From QHXW01 sp963752965 (GTDB lineage: Bacteria; Acidobacteriota; Terriglobia; Bryobacterales; Bryobacteraceae), in NCBI GenBank assembly GCA_963752965.1, contig CAVWAJ010000012.1:253256-317255 (forward strand): a stretch of 64,000 nucleotides of DNA, in the 5' to 3' direction. The notes below the pieces were generated by a model. It did no database searches and was not told the DNA's origin. It saw only the letters and a program-made list of their open reading frames with translations. Positions 42,565 through 51,503 of the stretch are shown here, in pieces; the stretch's first letter is position 1; every line of letters starts with the position of its first letter. The translations under genes and the position numbers were made by a program.

Positions 42565-45241
42565 AGAGACACTCGCAGAGTTTGAGGAGGCTTGGCAGGC
42601 CTTGCAGAAGCAGGGAGACCTGGTCTTTGAAACCACCAACCGGCGCAAGGATGGCAGCGACTTTGCAACCGAAATCAGCGCCAGGCTGATTGAGGTCGAA
42701 GGCAACAAGTATTGCCAAAGCATCATCCGCGACATCACCGAACGCAAGCACGCCGAACAGCAGATCCGGCGTTTGAACCGGCTGTACGCGGTGCTGAGTC
42801 GTTGCGGGCAGGCCATGGTCCACGCGCGGACGCAATTCGGTCTTTTCGACGAAGTCTGTCGCATTGCCGCGGAACGCGGTGGTTTTCGGCTTGCATATAT
42901 TGGCCTGATCGACTCCAGTGCACAGCGGGTTACGCCGGTTGCACGCGCTGGAGAGGGTGCGGCATACCTCGACGAAATCACCATCGCGGCTTTCGATGGA
43001 CCATTCAGCCGGGGCCCGGCGGGTACGTGCATCCGGGAACGGCGGGCGGTCGTTTGCAATGACTTTGCGAATGACCCCTCGATGGTTCCGTGGAGGGATG
43101 CGGCTGCGCGATACGGGCTCAGTTCCTCGATTTCGCTACCATTGCGGCGTGGCGGAACCGAAATCGGCCTCCTGAGTCTCTACTCCTCGGACTCCGGTTT
43201 CTTCAATGATGACGAAGCTGCGCTCGCATCAGAAATCGCGGACAGTGTCTCTTACGCGCTGGACACCCTGGAGCAGGACAGACAGCGGCGGCGGGCCGAG
43301 ACAGAGCTGCGCCTAAGCCGCGAGCGCCTGGAATTGGTTTTGGATGCCAGCGACGAAGGTTATTGGGACTGGAATCTGATTACCGGAGAAGCCAGCCAAA
43401 GTCCCCGCTATGACACGATGCTGGGCTATCAGCCTGGGGAGTTGCAAACCGGCTATGCCGCGTGGCGGGAGATGACACACCCCGAAGACAGAGTGGCCAC
43501 GGAGGAGCATTTCAAGACATTTCTCGATGCTGGCGAGAACACATATTCGTTCGAGTTCCGGATGCGGTGCAAATCGGGCGACTATGTCTGGATGCTAAGC
43601 CGCGGAAAGATTGTGGACAGGGACTGTAACGGGAGGCCCGTCCGCATGGTTGGAACCAATACTGACATTACCGGGCGAAAGAAACTCGAAGAACAGTTCC
43701 TGCAAGCGCAAAAACTGGAAAGCGTGGGCCGGCTGGCAGGTGGTGTAGCGCATGACTTTAACAACCTGCTGACCGTGATCAACGGGTACAGTGCGCTTCT
43801 GCTTAGCCGGTTGCCGCAGCGAGACCCCCACCGGAAGCAAGTAGAAGAGATTCGGGAGGCCGGAGAGCAGGCCGCCAGTCTCACTCAACAGCTTCTGGCG
43901 TTTAGCCGCAAACAAATGATTCAGCCTCAGCTACTGAGGTTGAACGCAACGGTGGCCGACTCCCAGAAAATGCTCCGCCGCATGGTGGGCGAAGACATCG
44001 AACTGGCCACGGTTCTCGGCGCGGCGCCGGACCAAGTGATGGCGGATCCTGGCCAAATCCACCAGGTTCTGATGAATCTGGTGGTGAACGCGGGCGATGC
44101 GATGCCAAACGGAGGAAGGCTGATCATTGAAACAAGCACCGTCGACGTGAACCCGCAAGACGCTGTTGAGAATTCAGATATGGCGCGTGGCCCGTACGTT
44201 CTTCTGAAGGTGATGGACACGGGGATCGGAATGGATCAGGAAACCCGCCAGCACATCTTCGAGCCGTTTTTCACAACCAAAGAGGTAGGGAAAGGCACGG
44301 GGCTGGGGCTTTCGACGGTTTACGGGATTGTTCGGCAAAGCGGGGGATTCGTTCGAGTCGACAGCGAGCCGGAGAAAGGTACAACGTTCAAAGTGTATCT
44401 GCCGCTCACCACGGCCGGGGCCCCCGCCCAGCTCTCGAAACCGCGCCCCACAAACCTGCACGGTTCTGAGACGGTCCTGATTGTCGAAGATCAGGACAAG
44501 GTTCGCGCCTTAGCGACTGAAACGCTGCAGTCTTATGGCTACTCTGTCCTCAGCGCGGCCAATGCCGAAGAGGCGCTGGTCGTGGCCGAACTGCTTGCTG
44601 GGCCGATCCATCTCCTGTTGACCGACGTGGTGATGCCCGGCCTCAATGGGGGGATGTTGGCCGAACGAGTGAAGTTGCTAAAGCCTGAGACGAAAGTGCT
44701 CTACATGTCGGGGTACACCGATGAGGCCATCGGGCAGGCTGGCGTCCTCGATTCAGAGTCGGCATATGTTCGGAAGCCGTTTGCACCGGAAACCCTGGCA
44801 GCCAGAGTACGTGAGACGCTGGACGCTCCCGTTTCCGATCACACGATCTTGGTGGTGGACGACGAGGCCGGCGTTCGAACCTTATTGCAGGAACTTCTGG
44901 TATCAGCCGGTTACAACGTGCGGGTGGCCGCTGACGGACAAGAGGCATTGAAACTCCTCGCGCAGATGGGCGCCCTGGACCTTATCATCACCGACCTAGT
45001 CATGCCGAATCAGGAGGGGCTCGAGATGATTCAGGAAATCCGGCGCCGGTGTCCCAAAGTGAAGATCATCGCCATGTCCGGGGCATTCGGAGGCCAGTTT
45101 CTGAGCACGGCCACGCACTTGGGCGCTGCGGCTACTCTGGTCAAGCCCATCCGCCAGCAAGCATTGCTTGAGGCTGTCAGCAAGGTTCTCAACCAGAATC
45201 TCCCCATGGAACGCGAACCAAGGGGGATTTCACGCGCCTGA

Positions 45242-45869
45242 ATGGTGCGCTCCACGAGGTAGATCCACCTTGCTGCAGCGGAGGAGCAGCAGTGCACGCG
45301 ATTCGTCGGGTTCGTGAGGGGCACATAAGGCGATGACCTGCAGGACTAGACCACTGGCCTTCCGCAGCCCTACTTGACCATGGTCTGGCGCTCCGCGGAG
45401 AACCTTCTCCCTGGCCAGACCATCCGAGTCAAGGAATTCGTCTCCTCATGTTGCTCCACCGAGCTGAGCCAGACTCGTTACACTGGCGATCATGCCGCCC
45501 TCATCCAGCCGGGTGAAAAGTAAGCGCCGCACGGGCGGGGCCGCTATGAAGCGGTCTCCTCCTCGTCCCAAGAAGTTAATTCAGTTCGCTAGAAAGATGG
45601 CAGGCCCAGGAAGGGTGCCTGTCTGTAGCCGCAAGCTCCTAGGAGCTTGCGGAAAAAAGCTCTGAAACAGGATACCTATCGAATGTTCAGCGCGTCTGAT
45701 GTGCCGATCCCCCAGGCGCTACCCCCCGCAACGACGCCGCCCAAGCCGAAGAGGCGATCGGTGACGGGAGAGAATCTGCCCCAGCCGTAGTTGAATGTTG
45801 AGCGGCGGTCGCACCTTCGGTTCGCAGAGAATCGGAGGGCCTAATCCTGCCGGGAATCCGGAAACGGGC
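45242..45869. other. Intergenic region with a probable transposase tail and a 24-bp palindrome
   Basis: No complete gene. A plus-strand frame ending at about 45524 reads TELSQTRYTGDHAALIQPGEK-like residues before a stop and looks like the C-terminal remnant of a mobile-element protein. At 45629-45652 lies a perfect 24-base palindrome centred on CCTAGG, followed by six A. It is not an intrinsic terminator in either direction because no T-run follows it. Confidence 0.35.
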
Positions 45870-45875
45870 TATAAT
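45870..45875 (+). promoter_or_regulatory. -10 box (TATAAT) of the vapBC promoter
   Basis: A perfect TATAAT lies 41 bases upstream of the vapB ATG at 45916. The -35 region is weak (CTGCCG), as in repressible toxin-antitoxin promoters. Confidence 0.5.
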
Positions 45876-45915
45876 AAAGAAAGGTAGATAGATGGTACAG
45901 AAGGGAAGAAATACC

Positions 45916-46164
45916 ATGAGCCTCAACGTCAAAGACCCGGAAGCCCACCGGCTCGCCCAGGCCATTGCAGAGGCCACCGGCGAGACCATGACCCATGCCG
46001 TCACCGAGGCGCTACGCCAACGCTACGAACGCCTCCACCGGCGCGATCCCGAAGCCCTCGCCGCCGACATCCGGGCCATCGCCGATCGCGCCGCCGCCCA
46101 CATCAAGCGCCCCTATCTCGATCACGCCGAGCTCCTCTACGACAAACACGGCCTCCCCAAATGA
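45916..46164 (+). CDS. vapB: VapB-type antitoxin
   Basis: 82 residues from the ATG at 45916, which has GGGAAG upstream (an ATG at 45892 is also in frame). MSLNVKDPEAHRLAQAIAEA with GETMTHAVTEALRQRYERL matches the Rv0623-like VapB antitoxins, a ribbon-helix-helix-like DNA-binding N-terminus plus a toxin-neutralising tail (IKRPYLDHAELLYDKHGLPK). Its stop overlaps the vapC ATG (ATGA). Represses its own operon. Confidence 0.9.
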   Translation: MSLNVKDPEAHRLAQAIAEATGETMTHAVTEALRQRYERLHRRDPEALAADIRAIADRAAAHIKRPYLDHAELLYDKHGLPK

Positions 46165-46550
46165 TCCTCGACTCCTCGTCGCTCGTCGCCATCCTTGCGA
46201 AAGAGCCGGATTCCGAACTCTATGTCCAGGCCATCAGCCGTGCCCCGCGCTGCCGTATATCCGCTGGGAATTTCATCGAGCTCTCAATCGTCATCGAGAG
46301 TCAATTCGACGCTGAAGTCAGCCGCCAATGCGACGCACTGTTTCGCCGCATTGGCATCGTGATCGAGCCCGTGACCGTCGAGCAGGCGTATCTCGCCCGC
46401 CAGGCCTTCCACGACTTCGGCAAGGGCCGCCATGCGGCAAGACTGAATTTCGGCGACTGCTTCGCCTATGCGCTCGCCAAGATCACCGGTGAACCTCTCC
46501 TGTTCCAAGGGGAGGACTTCAAAAAAACCGACATCGTCTCCGCCCTATGA
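46161..46550 (+). CDS. vapC: VapC-type PIN-domain ribonuclease toxin
   Basis: 129 residues with the PIN acidic set: D4 (MILDSSSLVA), E40 (NFIELSIV), D99 (LNFGDCFAYALAK) and D119/D124 (GEDFKKTD). VapC toxins cleave tRNA or rRNA when free of VapB. It is translationally coupled to vapB. The pair is intact and flanked by remnants of mobile DNA, in keeping with transfer. Confidence 0.92.
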   Translation: MILDSSSLVAILAKEPDSELYVQAISRAPRCRISAGNFIELSIVIESQFDAEVSRQCDALFRRIGIVIEPVTVEQAYLARQAFHDFGKGRHAARLNFGDCFAYALAKITGEPLLFQGEDFKKTDIVSAL

Positions 46551-46634
46551 CGTAGCGGCTCTTCCGTCCGCTGGCGCCTCGTTCGTTCATGAGCGCATCC
46601 TCAGCCGACTAAAAGTTGTTCTCGCTTTTCAATT

Positions 46635-48200
46635 TCATGAGGGGGCTTCCGGCACGGCGGGCAACGGTTCACCGGCCAGCCCTTTCTTGACGCGGCCGGA
46701 CAGGAAATCTGCAAAGGGAACAATATCCTCGCCGACGCTCGCTTTCTCGAGAGCTTCCATGTAGATCTTGCGGTCCCCGACGGGTATGAAGGTCCAGGGA
46801 TACCCGCCTGACGCCAGCATCAGGTTCATCAGGAAGCGCCCCATGCGGCCGTTCCCGTCCATGTAAGGATGGATGTATACGAAGACAAAATGCCCCAACA
46901 CACCGCGCGCCGCCGGGTCCTTCTCCTCGCGCAGCAGGTCGAAAAGAGCGGGCATGGCATCCCTCACCGCCTCACGGTTCAGCGGCACGTGCATGGAACG
47001 GCGAATATAGACCTGGCCGTTCCGATAGCCGGCCAGGTCGGCGGGTTTTAACAAGCCGGCCGTGACGCTGGGGCCAAACATTTCCCGGTGCCATGTTCCG
47101 TGATCTTCATCCGCAACCAGGCCGGGATTTTCGCCGTTCAGAACCCTCCCCATGCTTTTTCGAACAGCCTGGTAGGCCTTCCAATACCCGAGCGCAGCCA
47201 TGGCATCCAGCGGTCCCCTGTCCTGCTCATTCGCCTCCGGATTCCACGCGTTACTCCGGACGCGTTCAATCAGTTCACGGCTGACGCGATAGCCCTCTAT
47301 CGACAGTGAATGATAGGCATCGGTCACGTAAGCATCGTCGACACGTTTCATGTAAGCGCTGGTATTGCGCGGCAACCCCTGTGCCTTCGGAAATCGGCCG
47401 ATGACAGGTTCACGCATCTTCTGCCATAACAGCCGTATGCGATTCACATAAGGAGAGGTTTCGCGGGCGGGCAAAGCGAGTGACGGCTTGTCCGTGAAGG
47501 GATCGGTTTCACGCACGTCGTACCCCGCAGCAGACATGGTCTTCGTAATGTCATCTGCGATGCGGTCGCGGCCGCTATTGCGGAAGGCACCGGCAAGGCG
47601 GCCGGCAATCGTGCTGTGACCGCCGTCCAGCAATTTCGCCAGCACTCTGGATGCATCGCGGACCGTGGCCATTGCCGCGCGCGCGTCGGTCGCATGACTT
47701 GAAAAATATTGCGGAGAGCACTCGATAAGCGCCGATTCGAGCGAGAAAACGCGCAACCCGTCTTTTTGCTGCCGGTCAGCGGCTTTTGGCAAGGCGGCGC
47801 ACAGGTCCAGCAGGGATGTTCCGTGTGGCAGCTTGGTCAGGTTGTTTTTGCCCTTGGAAGATCGGACCACGAGCTGCCGGGGAACTGTCCAGTTCCCGCC
47901 GTGCAGGGAGAGCGACTGCTCCGGGGACAAGGACCAGTTCCGTCCAAAGCGCGTTTCCAGGTGAACAGCAGCGAACCGCCAGAACGATGCGTACCACGCG
48001 GTGCTCTCCCCCTTTACTTCATCCGGGCGGCTGGGAATGTACCATCCCTTGATCACCTCCTGCAGGAAGCCGTTTGTCAGGAGGCGCTCCCGGTGGGTGC
48101 GCGTCATGTCTTTCGCCCGGATGGCGGCGGCGCCGTTGGCGTTCTGGAGCCTGTGGAGGATTTCCAGGGACTGGGCCAGTTTTTCCGAAGGTGAAGCCAT
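46635..48200 (-). CDS. Fic-domain protein with AbiEi-like N-terminus
   Basis: 521 residues; GAGGA stands nine bases before the ATG. The N-terminal 170 residues contain a winged-helix opening (AAAIRAKDMTRTHRERLLTN, KGWYIPSRPDEVKGESTAWY) and LSPEQSLSLHGGNWTVPRQL, the layout of AbiEi-type transcriptional antitoxins. The C-terminal Fic domain has the active site HPYMDGNGRMGR (H444) for AMP or other nucleotide transfer. The self-inhibitory motif S-x3-E-G lies N-terminal to it (SLSIEG, E302), as in class II Fic proteins. It is likely to be a self-controlled toxin that also binds its own promoter region, where a 24-bp repeat array lies (48216-48335). Confidence 0.88.
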   Translation of the reverse strand: MASPSEKLAQSLEILHRLQNANGAAAIRAKDMTRTHRERLLTNGFLQEVIKGWYIPSRPDEVKGESTAWYASFWRFAAVHLETRFGRNWSLSPEQSLSLHGGNWTVPRQLVVRSSKGKNNLTKLPHGTSLLDLCAALPKAADRQQKDGLRVFSLESALIECSPQYFSSHATDARAAMATVRDASRVLAKLLDGGHSTIAGRLAGAFRNSGRDRIADDITKTMSAAGYDVRETDPFTDKPSLALPARETSPYVNRIRLLWQKMREPVIGRFPKAQGLPRNTSAYMKRVDDAYVTDAYHSLSIEGYRVSRELIERVRSNAWNPEANEQDRGPLDAMAALGYWKAYQAVRKSMGRVLNGENPGLVADEDHGTWHREMFGPSVTAGLLKPADLAGYRNGQVYIRRSMHVPLNREAVRDAMPALFDLLREEKDPAARGVLGHFVFVYIHPYMDGNGRMGRFLMNLMLASGGYPWTFIPVGDRKIYMEALEKASVGEDIVPFADFLSGRVKKGLAGEPLPAVPEAPS

Positions 48201-48215
48201 GGGAGTCTATCCTCG

Positions 48216-48335
48216 TTAGTTTTTGCTGTCTTGTGCCTATTAGTTTAATGTGTTGTGCAATTGTTAGTCTATTACATTGTACTATAACTAGTCTCTTGTG
48301 TCGAGTCATTATTAGTTTTTCCTGCCATAACCGCC
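48216..48335. repeat. Five-unit array with exact 24-bp period upstream of fic
   Basis: The heptamer YTAGTYT occurs at 48216, 48240, 48264, 48288 and 48312, each exactly 24 bases apart, with a TTGTG/TTGTA element in four of the five units. The array lies 16-135 bases upstream of the fic start. On the minus strand the units read as octapeptides beginning K/R-L, but the Leu codon is CTA all five times, which favours conservation of DNA over protein. Possible operator array for the AbiEi-like domain. Confidence 0.65.
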
Positions 48336-48485
48336 CCTGGCCTTGCTCAAAATCACTGATTTTTCCACCGCAATCGCAGCCCGTCACCGGCCCTCGCCCG
48401 CCCCCCCCCGGCTTTTGTCCTTCCCGTTCAAGCGCCGGGGGCGAACAAATAGCGAATATGATAAATTGCCATCGTGGCTCTGGAC

Positions 48486-49095
48486 CCAGGTCCATTCTGC
48501 GGTCGCATGCGCCGTTACGCAGAAGTGGAGAATCCGGCGTCGGTCGTGTGCCAGCACCAGGAACACGTACAGGATCTGAAACCGAATCGTGGGCACTGTG
48601 AACAAGTCGACCGAGACCAAGCTCGTGAGATGGTTAGCGAGAAAGGTCCGCCAAGTCTGCGATGGCGGCTTCCTACGATGGACCATGTGCTTGCTCACAC
48701 TGGTCTCGCCGATGTCGATGCCGAGCTTCAGAAGCTCGCCGTGAATCCGCGGAGCGCCCCATATCGGGTTCTCGCGGCACATTCGGCGAATCAGATCGCG
48801 GATCTCCTTCGTCACGGCGGGTCGGCCTGGATTGCCACTTCGAACCTTCCAGGTCCAGAACAGTCGCAAGCTTTTCCGGTGCCAGGCGATCACCGTTTCC
48901 GGCTTGACGATGACCAGTGCTGTTCGCCAGTCGCTCCACAGCTCTGACAGCCATGCCCAGAAGAAGCGATCAGGAGCGGTCAGCTTCGGCCGCTTCACGG
49001 AGCGATGCAAAACGCCGAGCTGGTGACGAAGAGCGAGGACTCAACTTGAAGTGCGGCACGGTTGCGGAACGAAGCCAAAACGGCTGCAAACAAAG
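48486..49095 (-). pseudogene. Truncated, frameshifted integrase-core transposase
   Basis: A minus-strand frame reads ALFAAVLASFRNRAALQVE. After loss of one base it continues as LALRHQLGVLHRSVKRPKLT, DRFFWAWLSELWSDW, NPIWGAPRIHGELLKLGIDI and VSVDLFTVPTIRFQILYVF, then FCVTAHATAEWT, where it breaks off. This is the front and first catalytic Asp of a retroviral-integrase-type transposase of the kind widespread in Acidobacteria. The rest of the core domain is missing. The intact-looking open frame continues into unrelated sequence. Confidence 0.8.
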
Positions 49096-49549
49096 CTGAG
49101 AGAACCACGGCGGGTGAGAATTGACGCAAGAGGCGAACACCCCACTGTATCAACCAGGTCCGAGTTTACGAGAACCACAGGATACGGTCAAGCGCGGCTT
49201 CTCTGTCTGTGCACCGCGTTCCATTCCCAGGAACTCTGTCCGACGCAAAGCGGTGTGGCTCAGGCGAGTACTTCCGCCCGCCTGAGTCAAGTTGATCGCG
49301 AACCGGCATTCGCGCGTGCCTCGATCATCAGATAGTCAGGATGCGGCCTTCGTCGGGCCGGTCGATTCGCTCGATGGCGAGGGGATTCAAACCGCGCCAC
49401 GGCGCGACGATCGGCATCTATGTGCCGACAAAGCCCAAGCCGAGCCAAGCCGATCTGGAAGACGCTGTCAAATCTCGCCCCTCGACACCCAAGACCACTG
49501 CAAAAACCACTGCAAGTTGGGAAGTCAATTTTCTAAGTTATTGATTTTA
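49096..49549. other. Intergenic region before tRNA-Thr
   Basis: About 450 bases with no gene I can support. A plus-strand frame at 49341-49544 (RGFKPRHGATIGIYVPTKPK) might be the tail of a lost gene, but it has no ribosome binding site or family. This is the chromosomal side of the tRNA. Confidence 0.35.
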
Positions 49550-49625
49550 TGGAGCCACCCGCCGGGATCGAACCGGCGACCTGCTGATTACGAATCAGCC
49601 GCTCTACCAACTGAGCTAGGGTGGC
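49550..49625 (-). tRNA. tRNA-Thr (anticodon CGT)
   Basis: 76 bases with CCA encoded. Acceptor GCCACCC/GGGTGGC, D-arm GCTC/GAGC, anticodon arm GCTGA-TTCGTAA-TCAGC (anticodon CGT, positions 34-36), variable AGGTC, T-arm GCCGG-TTCGATC-CCGGC, discriminator T. All stems pair fully, so the gene is intact. An integrase gene begins 100 bases from its 5' end, making this the likely attachment site of the element that fills the rest of the window. Confidence 0.97.
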
Positions 49626-49725
49626 TAACCTTTAGAATCAATAGTTTACGATCTGGCCGTCTTCTAACTTGTGAACAGTTGTGAACAATTCATTCGGAGG
49701 TTTAAGCAGAAACGGCATTCATGCA

Positions 49726-50997
49726 TCAGTTTACCATCCTCTTCGATAGCGGGAGCGTGGCCGCGTCTCGCGCTTCCTGCGAAACTGGTGGTTCCGTCAA
49801 CTCCCGGTCCAGCGCTTCTACGGCAGCGCGTACGGATTCACTGATCGGCTGCATGTAAGTGCCCACGGTCAGATTCGGCGATGCGTGCCGTAGGTGCTCC
49901 TGAATGTCTTTCACGCCTGCGTGCTTTTGCATCCGCGTTGCGCAGGTCCGTCGAAGCGCCTGATGATTGATCCCTTCGAGGAACCCTGCTGGAATTTCCA
50001 GACCCTCCCGTTTCATCTTAGCGAGTGCCTTTTGCGCGGCCGGCTTTAGGTTACGATTCAGAAAGTTGTTTAAATTGATCGGTGTGCCTTTGCGGGAAGC
50101 AAAGAGGAATGCATCTGGCCGTTGGTCTGTCATGTGCGCGAGCCAATAGGAAAGTTCCTCCTGAATCGAGAGCGGTAGCCAGACGTGAGCAATACTGGCA
50201 GCGGTCTTCGGTTTCACTACACGCTTATCGGTCTCCATTTCTTCGGAAACGCTCTCATCAATCCGCAGCCGCCCCCGCTCCTCGCAATCGTCGCGACGCA
50301 AGGCGAATAGCTCCCCAGGGCGCAATCCGAGCACTGAGAGCATGTGGAGCGCCAGATGGTCCCTGCCGGTCAGCATATCTAGCAGCTCGCGGATCTCGTT
50401 GGGTTCCAGCGAGCGGTGGCACTGCTCCCGCATCTCTGGCGTATCCAGTTTTCTGGCCGGGTTCTTGTTGATGAAATCCTGTTCCAGTGCTTCGTCCAAA
50501 ATGGATTTCACGTAAACCCGAAATTTCGCGACAACGGACTTTGAGAACTTCACAGCAAGTCCGTTCAGGTGCTTCTGAATGGCGAAACGATCCAGTTCAC
50601 CGAGTGGAACGTCCGCAAACGGCGGAATCACGTAGTGCTCAATAAAGCGAATCGTCTTCGGGCGAGATGAAACCTTCCATGTCGGCTCATTCATCGGCCT
50701 ATACCGCTGCTCCCAAAACCAGCGCAGCGTGTACTCCGGTGAAGGTGTCACCCTGACCCCTGCCGTTTCCTTGGCGATGATGCCCTGGAGTTTCTCTTCG
50801 GCCTTCCACTTCGACATCTCCGGCTTTTTCCCCAGGATAGCGGCTTTATGAATCCGTTTTTCCTTGCCGTCTGGTTGGCGCGTGTAGATGAAGTAGTGGC
50901 CCTTCCAATACTTGACGCGCTTTCCAGTCTCTTCGACAAACCCGCGTTGATGACGTGTCTTCGGCATGTGACGCCCGATTGTCCTCACGTCGATCAT
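49726..50997 (-). CDS. int: Tyrosine recombinase/integrase of the prophage-like element
   Basis: The ATG at 50997 overlaps the xis stop as ATGA and is preferred over 51021. About 423 residues. A basic arm-binding N-terminus (YWKGHYFIYTRQPDGKEKRI) and a SAM-like core-binding domain precede the catalytic domain: Arg in LGLRPGELFALR, H-x-x-R in NHQALRRTCATRM, His in HLRHASPNLTVG, and the nucleophile Tyr in GTYMQPISE. It integrates and excises the element at the tRNA-Thr locus. Last gene of the leftward transcript. Confidence 0.95.
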   Translation of the reverse strand: MIDVRTIGRHMPKTRHQRGFVEETGKRVKYWKGHYFIYTRQPDGKEKRIHKAAILGKKPEMSKWKAEEKLQGIIAKETAGVRVTPSPEYTLRWFWEQRYRPMNEPTWKVSSRPKTIRFIEHYVIPPFADVPLGELDRFAIQKHLNGLAVKFSKSVVAKFRVYVKSILDEALEQDFINKNPARKLDTPEMREQCHRSLEPNEIRELLDMLTGRDHLALHMLSVLGLRPGELFALRRDDCEERGRLRIDESVSEEMETDKRVVKPKTAASIAHVWLPLSIQEELSYWLAHMTDQRPDAFLFASRKGTPINLNNFLNRNLKPAAQKALAKMKREGLEIPAGFLEGINHQALRRTCATRMQKHAGVKDIQEHLRHASPNLTVGTYMQPISESVRAAVEALDRELTEPPVSQEARDAATLPLSKRMVN

Positions 50998-51191
50998 GCC
51001 GCTCTCTCCAAGATTTGGCAAGTCGTAACGAACTCCTCAATATCTTCCGCGCGGAACCGTAGCAGTTTGCCCAAGCGCACCACGGGCAAACGGGGCTGCC
51101 TCCGCGTTGCGTGGTCGCGGACCCATGCCGGCGAGACGGCCAGCCATTCAGCAACCTGCTTCACATCGAGGAGCTGCTTATCGGGCATCAT
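50994..51191 (-). CDS. Excisionase-like HTH protein
   Basis: 65 residues: LLDVKQVAEWLAVSPAWVRD, then a PRLPVVRLGKLLRFRAEDIEEF tail. This is the MerR-like winged-helix (HTH_17) layout of Xis/AlpA proteins that bend DNA at att sites. Both its start and its stop overlap neighbours by ATGA (small zinc-ribbon gene upstream, int downstream), so all three are translationally coupled. Confidence 0.88.
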   Translation of the reverse strand: MMPDKQLLDVKQVAEWLAVSPAWVRDHATRRQPRLPVVRLGKLLRFRAEDIEEFVTTCQILERAA

Positions 51192-51367
51192 GCGGCCGGT
51201 GCCTTAACCGCCCGAGCCGTCGTGGGTAGCGGCGCTCGGCATGCCTCACATATACCGTCTCGGAGAACACCCCACCCGTCGCAATACAAGCAACATCCTC
51301 TAACGGATGATCCCGATAACACTCTGGCTTGTGTCGCAGGCTGGCGCGCTGCTTTTCGCTTCTTCAT
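51188..51367 (-). CDS. Small zinc-ribbon-like protein coupled to xis
   Basis: 59 residues starting at the ATG at 51367 (AGGGG six bases upstream). A basic N-terminus (MKKRKAARQPATQ) is followed by CCLYCDGWGVLRDGICEACR: two C-x2-C pairs 13 residues apart, enough for one zinc ribbon. The stop TGA overlaps the xis ATG. Placement suggests a DNA-binding accessory to excision or a regulator of xis-int. No family identified. It is well supported by coupling and ribosome binding site despite its size. Confidence 0.7.
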   Translation of the reverse strand: MKKRKAARQPATQARVLSGSSVRGCCLYCDGWGVLRDGICEACRAPLPTTARAVKAPAA

Positions 51368-51419
51368 GACTTCCCCTCTATGGATTAGGTCTTTAATTCG
51401 TTGGGGTTTTTCCCTGGGG

Positions 51420-51502
51420 ATGCATCATGCACCGTGCATGTGCGATGCATATGCACATGCAATGCAACGTGCATAACGCGTCGCATGCGATTCGCATGCG
51501 CG
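51420..51502. repeat. Dense TGCAT/GCATGC motif cluster upstream of the xis-int operon
   Basis: Within 83 bases ATGCA or TGCAT occurs at 51420, 51427, 51435, 51445, 51451, 51462 and 51470, and GCATGC at 51483 and 51495. A dyad TGCATGTGC/GCACATGCA (51435-51461) is centred on ATGCAT. Long runs alternate purine and pyrimidine. It lies just upstream of the three coupled genes ending in int and downstream of the gene at 51504. Likely protein-binding array (repressor, Xis or Int arm sites). Confidence 0.6.
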
Positions 51503-51503
51503 C

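Larger units (their letters stand above)
39944..45241 (+). pseudogene. Large hybrid histidine kinase, split by an IS4-family element
   Basis: Subtracting 41143-42564 and one 9-bp duplication gives an open frame of 1288 residues from the ATG at 39944. Order: transmembrane helix (VAVFLALVTAIGIAAYRFY), a periplasmic sensor to about 305, a second helix (TLALLIGGLLVIACASGVGL), PAS (DQAGAIIESNERATDTFGYS, interrupted after LKSPET), GAF (FGLFDEVCRIAAERGGFRLA), PAS, HisKA (GGVAHDFNNLL), HATPase (DTGIGMD, GTGLGLSTVYG) and two receivers (LLLTDVVMPGLNG; LIITDLVMPNQEG). The insertion falls inside the first PAS domain. The downstream part (GAF to receivers) remains open from 42602 but lacks a natural start. 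Sister of the 34-37 kb kinase. Confidence 0.92.

Noticed and set aside
45629..45652. Perfect 24-base palindrome followed by AAAAAA, terminator-like at first sight
   Set aside because: The run is A on the plus strand, and the T-run precedes the hairpin on the minus strand, so neither direction gives a hairpin followed by U.
48216..48335. CRISPR-like array
   Set aside because: The period is 24 bases with only a 7-base conserved core; there are no 20-plus-base repeats with unique spacers and no cas genes in the window.
49292..49684. A 130-codon plus-strand frame across the tRNA gene
   Set aside because: It reads through the tRNA-Thr gene on the opposite strand and has no coding support.
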